DNA of 12,109 nucleotides from JAWLCQ01 sp041687095. Its GTDB lineage: Bacteria > Planctomycetota > Phycisphaerae > SM23-33. The position numbers were made by a program, and so were the translations under genes. Within the stretch, counting starts at the first letter, position 1; each line of letters starts with the position of its first letter. The stretch is taken from contig JAWLCQ010000155.1 of NCBI GenBank assembly GCA_041687095.1, positions 1 to 12,109 of the forward strand. The letters are read 5' to 3'. The notes below the pieces were generated by a model. The model ran no database searches and was not told the origin of the DNA. It saw only the letters and a program-made list of their open reading frames with translations. Shown one piece after another: positions 6,707 to 12,109 of the stretch.

Positions 6707-7708
6707 ATGGGCAGCCGATACGAGATGTTCGACCGCCGCCGCCTGCGGCTGGAACCGATCGAGAACCGCCAGAGCGATCTGACGCTCGACGCCATCCTGC
6801 GCGTGGGGGAGGCCCCCCTGCCGTTCGACCACCCCGCGCTGGGGCCCCTCGCGTCGGCGATCCTCAATGCCCGCCGCAACGGCTCAGCCGTGGTGCTGCT
6901 CATGGGCGCGCACGTCATCAAGCAGGGCTGCAGCCGCTACGTCATCGACCTGATCCGCCGCGGGTGGGTGTCGGCGGTGGCGATGAACGGGGCGTGCGCG
7001 GTGCACGACTACGAGTTCGCCCGCTTCGGGCGGACGAGCGAGTCCGTCGCCCGCTACGTCGCCGAGGGCCGCTTCGGGCTCTGGCAGCAAACGGGCGAAC
7101 TCAACGACGCCGTCGCGGCCGGGGCCGAGGCGGGCCTGGGCTTCGGGGAGTCGGTGGGGCGGGCGGTTCTCGGCGGGGGGTTCCCCCACGCCGACGTCTC
7201 TATCTTCGCCGCCGCCCATGAAGCGTCCGTCCCCGCCACCGTGCACGTGGGGATCGGGTACGACATCGTGCACGAACACCCCAACTTCGACCCCGAGGCC
7301 GTGGCGGCCGCGAGCTATCGGGACTTTTTGATCCTGGCGGGGGTGATGGAGCGGCTGGAGGGCGGGGTGGTGCTGTGCTTCGGATCGGCGGTGATGGGGC
7401 CCGAGGTGTACCTCAAGGCCCTGTCGATGGTGCGGAACGTGGCCAGGCAGGAGGGGCGGGAGGTGCGGCGGTTCACGTCGGCGGTGTTCGACCTGCTGGA
7501 CCTGCGCGGGGACCTCCGCGCCGAAGCGCCCAAGACCGCCCCGGAGTACTACTACCGCCCGTACAAGACGATCCTGGTCCGCACGGTCCGCGACGGCGGG
7601 GAGAGTCACTACATTCGCGGCGACCACCGCGCCACGCTGCCCGCGCTGCATGCGGCCGTGCGGGAGGCGGAGGGGGTTGGCCGGTCCGGCGCCGGCGGGG
7701 CGGATTGA
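6707..7708 (+). CDS. Deoxyhypusine synthase-like protein
   Basis: A 333-residue, probably cytoplasmic protein with no signal peptide. The ATG at 6707 follows a modest GGGAG (6697-6701); upstream sequence in this frame crosses the terminator and repeat and is not coding. Segments recall the deoxyhypusine synthase fold: VVLLMGAHVIKQGCSRYVIDLI (62-83), the NGACAVHDYEFA region (94-105), GIGYDIVHEHPNFDP (182-196) and CFGSAVMGPEVYLKALSMVRN (224-244). The C-terminal part has YYYRPYKTILVRT and SHYIRGDHRATLPALH, which I regard as a signature of an uncharacterised bacterial branch. I do not see the WGK-type motif carrying the catalytic lysine of eukaryotic enzymes. Bacteria lack eIF5A, so a different reaction is likely; polyamine transfer chemistry is one possibility. 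Family placement is by recall of motifs and is moderately sure; function is unknown. Repeat elements flank it on both sides. Confidence 0.88.
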   Translation: MGSRYEMFDRRRLRLEPIENRQSDLTLDAILRVGEAPLPFDHPALGPLASAILNARRNGSAVVLLMGAHVIKQGCSRYVIDLIRRGWVSAVAMNGACAVHDYEFARFGRTSESVARYVAEGRFGLWQQTGELNDAVAAGAEAGLGFGESVGRAVLGGGFPHADVSIFAAAHEASVPATVHVGIGYDIVHEHPNFDPEAVAAASYRDFLILAGVMERLEGGVVLCFGSAVMGPEVYLKALSMVRNVARQEGREVRRFTSAVFDLLDLRGDLRAEAPKTAPEYYYRPYKTILVRTVRDGGESHYIRGDHRATLPALHAAVREAEGVGRSGAGGAD

Positions 7709-7719
7709 TACGCCTTCCA

Positions 7720-7959
7720 GGTAACCGTTCACGCCTTCGCAAACAGCAGCGAAGGCGTGAAGAAAAGGGTCCGCCGGGATCCGATGGCGGGATGGGCGCA
7801 GGCGGGATCGGCGCAGGGAGCATCGAAAAAGGGGACTGGCGCAGGGAGCATCGAAAAAGGGGACTGGCTCCGTAGCGGCATGCTTCTCGCCGCGCAGGTG
7901 CCTGTCCCCTTTTTCGAGGCGGTGCGGGACTCCTCGCCCGCACCCCGTGAACGGTTACC
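7720..7959. mobile_element. MITE-like element with 13-bp terminal inverted repeats
   Basis: GGTAACCGTTCAC (7720-7732) and its exact reverse complement (7947-7959) bound a 240-bp segment with no ORF of its own. TTCCA lies directly left of the element (7715-7719) and one base right of it (7961-7965), which could be an imperfect target duplication. Next to the left end is a perfect 13-bp hairpin (7728-7740 with 7749-7761). Near the right end is an 8-bp hairpin (7921-7928 with 7937-7944). The centre holds tandem and inverted REP-like sequence. The terminal repeats are seen directly; mobility is inferred. It begins 12 bp after the DHS-like stop codon. Confidence 0.6.
7810..7916. repeat. Tandem 28-bp repeats and REP stem-loop
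   Basis: Two identical 28-bp units, each ending AAAAAGGGGACT, lie at 7810-7837 and 7838-7865. The CGAAAAAGGGGAC of the second unit (7852-7864) pairs perfectly with 7904-7916, giving a 13-bp stem. Inside, GCGGC and GCCGC pair around the loop, and GCATGCTTCTCGC (7878-7890) is identical to the hairpin loop at 1570-1582 on the other strand. The arm GGTGCCTGTCCCCTTTTT resembles REP sequences associated in many bacteria with RAYT (Y1-type) transposases. That resemblance is from memory, not a search. Confidence 0.75.
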
Positions 7960-7992
7960 ATTCCAGGTGATTCTCATGCAGCGTCGGTCTGA

Positions 7993-8055
7993 CGTGGTTG
8001 CTCCCGTCTCCGCCAAGGCTCCGCCGAGGCAAGCCGCTGCGCTCCGCAAACCACG
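7993..8055. other. Palindromic spacer segment
   Basis: CGTGGTT (7993-7999) and AACCACG (8049-8055) pair around a 49-nt interior containing several GCC...GGC pairs. Just downstream, 8088-8105 read on the minus strand (TTCTCGCGCGGGTGCCTG) resembles part of the REP arm and may be a decayed copy. Otherwise 7960-8142 holds no gene. Confidence 0.35.
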
Positions 8056-8142
8056 GCACCCACCCGAGAATTGAGTGGAATGCGTATCAGGCACCCGCGC
8101 GAGAACTCAGCGGGACGCGTAGGATCGTCCGGTTGCTCTCCT

Positions 8143-9492
8143 CTACTCCGCGGCTCCCGATCCGCTCCCCTGCGGGGCCGGGCCGTCGCTCCCCGGGGCC
8201 GCCTCGCCCCATGCGTTCGCCCCCGCGGGTCCGGGTTCTGCTGCCGGCGGTGGTGGGGGCGTTGGGGCGGGCAGCGGCACCCCGGCGGGGAGGCTCAGGG
8301 TGATGCAGTGGAGCTGGCCGTCCTGGACCGCCAGCAGATCCGCGCGGATGGGAAGGATCTTCCAGTCGGGGAGCAGCTCGGAGTAGAGGTCCAGAGCCCG
8401 CTGCTGCTGGATCGGGTCGACCTCGGAGTACACGGGCACCAGGAGCACGCCGTTGGCGAAGACCACGTTGGTGTACGAGTAGAACAGCCCCCCGGTGGGC
8501 GCGGGGGTGTCGATGCGGCGGATGCGCATGGGTCCGCAGGGGGTCTGCACGCGGGCGAGGGCGTCGGCGGCGTCGTCGAGGATCTGGGCGTTGATCGGGT
8601 CCTGGGCGGGGTCGTAGCGGGCGACGACGGCGAGGTCGGGGGCAACGAGGGTCACGAAGACGTCCACGTGCCCGGTCGATTCCCCCGACAGCGTGGGCAG
8701 CGCCACCCACTGATCGAACCCTGCATACTCCGCAAACAGGGCGGCGATGGCGTTGGCGTCGGGGAGGGTGTCGGCGTTGCGGTCGAGAACGGCCGTCGTC
8801 GTCACCGCCAGCCCCGCCCCGTTGGTCAGGAGGTTGCCGCCCTCGAGGCGGAGGGGCACGTGGGCAAGGGGCAGCCGCAGCCACTGGGAGAGGGCGGCGG
8901 GCAGGGCGTCGTCGAGGGGGCGCTGGATGTCGGAATCGGCGATGACGTAGTCGAAGTCGGCGAGGACGAAGGTTCCGTCGGCGCGGCGGACGACGAGCGG
9001 GCCGTAGTCGCGGATCCACATGCTGTCCAGGGGCATCGTGAGGAAGCGGACGGCGTGGGGGGGGAGGCGGTGCTGCTCCAGCATGGCCCGGGCCATGCGC
9101 TCCTCGTCCTCGCAGGAGACGATCCCGACGAGCGTGATGCGGTCGTGGAGGGCCTCGACGATCTCGGCGAAGACGTTGGGCGCGCCCGCGAGGATGGGGC
9201 CGCACACGAAGATCAGGGCCTGCTGGGGCGCGAACTCCGCGGGCGGGGGGATCGTGTCCGCGAGGGGGGCGACGGCGAAGGGGGACGGTGCGGGCGGGGC
9301 GGCGGGCGCGGCGGGGGAGGGGGGCGTCTGCTCGCGCGGCTGCGCAGCAGGCACGGACGGCCGCGCTACGGGCCGCAGGGGCCGGGCAATGGCCACCCGA
9401 CCCAGCGCGAACCCCCCCACCAGCGAAGCGACCCCCAGAAGGATGACGTACCGCCGCCGCAGACCGTTCCGCCTGGCAGAGCCATGACGCAA
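8143..9492 (-). CDS. Membrane-anchored agmatine / peptidylarginine deiminase family protein
   Basis: A 449-residue protein of the PAD_porph/agmatine deiminase superfamily, which hydrolyses guanidino groups to ureido groups plus ammonia. The start chosen is TTG at 9492, with GGAG 6 nt upstream; no in-frame ATG or better-placed start is seen nearby. After a basic stretch (RRNGLRRR) one transmembrane segment spans about 15-35, then a proline/alanine-rich linker runs to about 88. The catalytic domain keeps MWIRDYGP (158-165), EGGN (217-220), GHVD (274-277) and HCIT with the candidate nucleophile Cys396. Another low-complexity proline/glycine-rich tail fills 404-449. N-in topology puts the enzyme outside the cytoplasm, which is odd for agmatine catabolism and closer to secreted peptidylarginine deiminases. 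It diverges from the sigma-54 activator gene and converges on the DHS-like gene. Substrate is not determined by sequence. Confidence 0.9.
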   Translation of the reverse strand: MRHGSARRNGLRRRYVILLGVASLVGGFALGRVAIARPLRPVARPSVPAAQPREQTPPSPAAPAAPPAPSPFAVAPLADTIPPPAEFAPQQALIFVCGPILAGAPNVFAEIVEALHDRITLVGIVSCEDEERMARAMLEQHRLPPHAVRFLTMPLDSMWIRDYGPLVVRRADGTFVLADFDYVIADSDIQRPLDDALPAALSQWLRLPLAHVPLRLEGGNLLTNGAGLAVTTTAVLDRNADTLPDANAIAALFAEYAGFDQWVALPTLSGESTGHVDVFVTLVAPDLAVVARYDPAQDPINAQILDDAADALARVQTPCGPMRIRRIDTPAPTGGLFYSYTNVVFANGVLLVPVYSEVDPIQQQRALDLYSELLPDWKILPIRADLLAVQDGQLHCITLSLPAGVPLPAPTPPPPPAAEPGPAGANAWGEAAPGSDGPAPQGSGSGAAE

Positions 9493-9695
9493 GGATATCT
9501 CCAACGATGCCGCGGTGGGGGAGGACGCCCGCGCAGTACTTCCACCGCCGTCATATGGCAGCGGCGCACACGCCCCACTGACCGTAAGCAATCGCCGTGC
9601 CACCCCGTAATCCGGCGCGGTCCTCCCGTGCCGGTGCGTCAACGAATGCCCGCCAAGGGGGGCAACTGCTCCCGGGACGCGGTCGGCACGCGATC

Positions 9696-9730
9696 GGGCG
9701 GGCCAAATTCGGGCCCGCCCTTCCGGTTTT
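9696..9730 (+). terminator. Orphan terminator-like hairpin in divergent spacer
   Basis: A 9-bp perfect GC stem (9696-9704 with 9712-9720) with a 7-nt loop is followed by TTCCGGTTTT. It is oriented on the plus strand, yet no plus-strand gene precedes it: the region to its left is the upstream region of the minus-strand deiminase gene. It could end a small RNA or attenuate transcription entering the sigma-54 activator gene. The surrounding spacer 9493-10017 has no convincing protein gene, and only a weak promoter candidate (TTCCGA 9864-9869, TAAGAT 9888-9893, 18-bp spacing). Confidence 0.6.
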
Positions 9731-9816
9731 GGGTGTGACAACGAGAGTGGGGGAGCGACTTCGGGTCCGAAAGCCCCTTCCGGCTCCGTGGCGCCGTCAC
9801 TGACATGGGGGCCAGT

Positions 9817-9830
9817 GGAAAGGGGACAGC
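9817..9830. repeat. Possible REP half-site
   Basis: GGAAAGGGGACAGC matches the AAAGGGGACAGG core of the REP arms elsewhere in the window. No pairing arm is seen close by, so it may be a decayed half or chance. Confidence 0.3.
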
Positions 9831-10017
9831 AGGGACTGGGGCGAAAGAAAACAGAATTGTTGCTTCCGATTCTCCGGTTCCGTGGTCTAAGATCGGATAT
9901 TGCAGTGCCGATAGTCGACTTGTCGGTATCTCGGGAGAGGGGCGGCCCGGGCGGACAGTGTGTCGCTCTGGAGCCGGTCTTCGTCCCGAGGCCGATCTTG
10001 AACGCGGGAGTACTGGT

Positions 10018-11457
10018 ATGCTGGTTCGGGTACACGTGGTGGTGGAGGATCCGGAGCTTCGCTCGCGGATCTGCGAGGGTCTGGATGAGACGGGGGTGCT
10101 GGTCACGGTGACGGCCGAGCGGGCGCGGCTGTGGGATCGTCTGCGGCGGCAGGAGGCGGATTTGATCATCATTGCCGAGGCCATGCTGCCCCCGCCCCCC
10201 ACGGAGGGGGTGGCGCTGCTGCGGGCGCTGCCGGACGAGCCGAACGTGGTCGTGCTCGCCGACCGCGAGGACGCCGAGGAGCGGGCCCGCCTCCTCATCG
10301 CCGGGGCCGCCGCCGTCCTGCATCGCGACCTGCCCCCGGCGATCCTCAGCCAGACGCTTCGCGCCATGATCACCGAGCGCGCCGAACGGAGGCGCCTGCA
10401 GACCTCCGCCCTCGACGCCGAGCCCACGCCCCGACTGAACGACTTCGTCTCCGACAGCCCCACGATGCAGATGTTTCTGGGCACGGTGCAGCGCCTGGTG
10501 GCCGTGGACAGCTCCCTGCTGATCGTGGGGGAGACGGGGGTGGGCAAGGAGCACCTGGCGCGGGCGATCCACGCCGAGTCCCCCCGCTCCCGCGGCCCGT
10601 TCGTCGCCGTCAGTTGCGCCGCCATCCCCGACGCGCTGCTGGAGAGCGAGCTGTTCGGGCACGAGCGGGGCGCGTTCACGGGAGCGGTTCGCCCCCGCCG
10701 CGGGTACTTCGAGTTGGCGCACGGGGGCACGATCTTCCTCGATGAGATCGGGGACATGCCGCTGTACCTGCAGGGCAAGCTGCTGCGGGTGCTGCAGGAC
10801 CGGGCGATCCAGAAGGTGGGGGGGGAGCGGGTGATCCCGGTGGACGTGCGGGTGATGGCGGCGACGAACCGCGACCTGAACTCGGCCGTGAAGCAGGAGC
10901 GGTTCCGCCAGGACCTGTTCTACCGTCTGGGGGTGGTCACGCTGGAGGTCCCCCCGCTGCGGGAGCGGCGGGAGGACGTCCCCCGCCTCGCCGAGCGGGT
11001 CATGCGGACCGTCATCGCCCGCCTGGGCTCGCGCGTGGAGTACATGAGCGATGACGCGATGGAGGCCCTGATCCGCTACGACTGGCCGGGGAACGTCCGG
11101 GAGCTGATGAACGCCATCGAGCGGGCGGTGCTGCTGTGCGAGTCGCGCGAGCTGACCCTGTCGGACCTGCCGGCGGCGATCGGGGGCCCGCCCCCGATGG
11201 TCATCACGGCGCAGCACGAGGCGGCGGGCATGCTGGGGCCCTCGCTCCCCCCGGAGTGGCTCAAGCAGCCCCTGCGGGAGATCCGCCAGCGGGTGATCGA
11301 CTCGGTCGAGAAGGCCTACCTCACCGAACTGCTGAAGGATACCCGCGGGCGGATCGGCGAGACCGCCCGCCGCGCCGGGCTCCAGCCGCGATCGCTCTTC
11401 GAGAAGATGCGCCGCTACAGCCTGCGCAAGGAGGATTACAAGGACCTGCGCTCCTGA
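10018..11457 (+). CDS. Sigma-54-dependent activator with degenerate receiver domain
   Basis: A 479-residue NtrC-family enhancer-binding protein. ATG 10018 has GGGAG (10006-10010) 7 nt upstream and opens the receiver-like domain; the longer in-frame start at 9805 adds only non-conserved residues. The N-terminal domain (1-120) has receiver layout, but the phosphoacceptor position is lost (DLIIIAEAMLPP instead of DLxLxDxxMP), the acidic pair is VED, and the conserved Lys is Arg103. The AAA+ domain (about 142-375) is complete: Walker A GETGVGKE (171-178), GAFTGA (218-223) for sigma-54 contact, Walker B GTIFLDEIGD (237-246), and the FRQDLFYRL arginine region (297-305). A Fis-type helix-turn-helix lies at about 435-472. 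It should remodel sigma-54 holoenzyme, likely controlled by protein contact or ligand rather than phosphorylation. Targets are unknown; the PEP-CTERM-linked PrsR regulators are of this general class, but the receiver here argues against a direct equivalence. Confidence 0.95.
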   Translation: MLVRVHVVVEDPELRSRICEGLDETGVLVTVTAERARLWDRLRRQEADLIIIAEAMLPPPPTEGVALLRALPDEPNVVVLADREDAEERARLLIAGAAAVLHRDLPPAILSQTLRAMITERAERRRLQTSALDAEPTPRLNDFVSDSPTMQMFLGTVQRLVAVDSSLLIVGETGVGKEHLARAIHAESPRSRGPFVAVSCAAIPDALLESELFGHERGAFTGAVRPRRGYFELAHGGTIFLDEIGDMPLYLQGKLLRVLQDRAIQKVGGERVIPVDVRVMAATNRDLNSAVKQERFRQDLFYRLGVVTLEVPPLRERREDVPRLAERVMRTVIARLGSRVEYMSDDAMEALIRYDWPGNVRELMNAIERAVLLCESRELTLSDLPAAIGGPPPMVITAQHEAAGMLGPSLPPEWLKQPLREIRQRVIDSVEKAYLTELLKDTRGRIGETARRAGLQPRSLFEKMRRYSLRKEDYKDLRS

Positions 11458-11479
11458 GCGGGGGCACCGTCCCGCGCGA

Positions 11480-11510
11480 GGCGCGTCTCCGGGCGGCCGC
11501 GCCGCTTCTG
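11480..11510 (+). terminator. Weak terminator candidate after the activator gene
   Basis: GGCGCG (11480-11485) pairs with CGCGCC (11498-11503), with GCTTCTG following. The stem is only 6 bp and the T-tract is poor. Confidence 0.3.
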
Positions 11511-11552
11511 TCACAGTTCGGCGCCCTCTGGCGTGCACACTGCGCACGGGGC

Positions 11553-11582
11553 TTGCCGAGCCAGCCGCCTGTTCAGTAGAAT
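11553..11582 (+). promoter_or_regulatory. Promoter of the MEDS-domain gene
   Basis: TTGCCG (11553-11558) and TAGAAT (11577-11582) are 18 bp apart, giving a start near 11589 and a leader of about 85 nt. This suggests that the gene at 11675 can be transcribed apart from the activator gene. Confidence 0.5.
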
Positions 11583-11674
11583 GCCCCCCGGGTCGGAGTG
11601 GCGAATCTGCAGCGCCCTGAGGGGGGAGGGCCTCGGTAACGGATTGCTTGGTTTGGGTTGAGGAATGTAGTTGC

Positions 11675-12109
11675 ATGGCACATGGAATGGACTCGCTCCG
11701 ACCGGGCGACCACGTCTGCTGGATCTACCAGTCCCCGGCCGATCGGCAGCGGGTGACGGAAGCGTTCGTTCGCGACGGGCAGGCGCGCGGGGAGGCGGTG
11801 GTCTGCATCAGCGACAGGCCCGAACTGCTGCCTCTGCCCGCAGTCGAGGCGGGGGTCCCCGGCGGATCCCCGGTGGTGGTGCGCCCGAGCGAGCTGTGGG
11901 GGGAGGCGGGACCGGGGGGCGAGCGGGCGCTGATGGAGCGGCTGGGGCGGTGGGCGGGGCTGGGCGAGCAGGAGCCCGTGCGGGTGCTGCTGGACATGGC
12001 CTGGGCCCACGAGGCTGACGGCTCCCCGGACCGTCTGCATCGCTGGGAGGACGAGGTCGCCGCCCTGTGGGAGCGGCGGTCGTGGCTGGTGATCTGCGGG
12101 TACGAGCGT
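11675..12109 (+). CDS. MEDS-domain sensory protein (partial, runs off the window)
   Basis: The frame is open for 145 codons from ATG 11675 to the last base, so the C-terminal part is missing. AGGA (11661-11664) lies 10 nt upstream; ATG 11687 is a possible alternative start without a ribosome site. The visible part matches the MEDS (methanogen/methylotroph DcmR sensory) domain: LRPGDHVCWIYQS (8-20) with the conserved His13, AFVRDGQARGEAVVCISD (30-47), and near the end VRVLLDMAWA followed by WLVICGYER. Proteins with this domain are often followed by a histidine kinase, PAS or anti-sigma-type module, or a DNA-binding domain. It sits 217 bp after the sigma-54 activator in the same direction, which suggests a sensor-regulator pair. 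The full architecture cannot be judged from here. Confidence 0.85.
   Translation, partial: MAHGMDSLRPGDHVCWIYQSPADRQRVTEAFVRDGQARGEAVVCISDRPELLPLPAVEAGVPGGSPVVVRPSELWGEAGPGGERALMERLGRWAGLGEQEPVRVLLDMAWAHEADGSPDRLHRWEDEVAALWERRSWLVICGYER

Noticed and set aside
7728..7761. The 13-bp hairpin as a terminator of the DHS-like gene
   Set aside because: It is followed by GAAAAGGG rather than T residues on the plus strand; it fits better as part of the inverted-repeat element.
9597..9803. Small plus-strand ORF between the divergent genes
   Set aside because: It runs through the terminator-like hairpin, has an Arg/Pro-rich shadow composition and no ribosome site.
8143..11676. An open minus-strand frame of more than 1100 codons spanning the activator and deiminase genes
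   Set aside because: Only the 8143-9492 part has deiminase motifs. The rest lies antisense to the sigma-54 activator and is low-complexity Arg/Pro/Gly sequence caused by GC bias.

Overview
The window looks like chromosomal DNA from a GC-rich planctomycete, probably of the Phycisphaerae type. This rests on three secreted proteins with PEP-CTERM sorting tails (V/I-P-E-P, a hydrophobic stretch, then an arginine-rich end), very high GC at third codon positions, and long spacers full of palindromic repeats. No rRNA, tRNA, CRISPR array, transposase or phage gene is visible, so the taxonomy is inferred from gene style only.

Layout. Bases 1-606 are non-coding. They hold a repeat island (22-310) and then a good promoter. 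A PEP-CTERM protein (607-1356, +) follows, with a strong terminator. A cluster of REP-like hairpins (1512-1594) separates it from a convergent two-domain GH3 / NagZ-type beta-N-acetylhexosaminidase (1654-3399, -). A divergent promoter region (3400-3812) serves the hexosaminidase and a secreted S8 kexin-like protease with a P-domain and a PEP-CTERM tail (3813-5555, +). Next on the same strand are a PEP-CTERM beta-rich protein with a GTG start (5763-6467), a very strong terminator, a REP-like hairpin, and a deoxyhypusine synthase-like protein (6707-7708). A repeat-rich spacer (7709-8142) contains a 240-bp element bounded by 13-bp inverted repeats, with REP-like sequence inside. A membrane-anchored agmatine/peptidylarginine deiminase family protein (8143-9492, -, TTG start) diverges from a sigma-54 activator with a degenerate receiver domain (10018-11457, +). 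The window ends inside a MEDS-domain sensor gene (11675-12109, +).

How the genes may work together. The three PEP-CTERM proteins are probably exported and handled by an exosortase encoded elsewhere. The protease could mature or turn over envelope proteins, and the hexosaminidase fits recycling of cell-wall or other amino sugars. The sigma-54 activator and the MEDS protein are probably regulatory partners. The deiminase and the deoxyhypusine synthase-like protein are convergent neighbours, and both families touch polyamine or arginine chemistry, but a functional link is speculative.

The least expected structure is the repeat content. One REP-like family recurs at three sites, plus one possible half-site, sharing an exact 13-nt loop or a common stem. 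There are also two cassettes bounded by inverted repeats and an array of four 18-bp repeats. Long ORFs antisense to the real genes are artefacts of GC bias and are not annotated.
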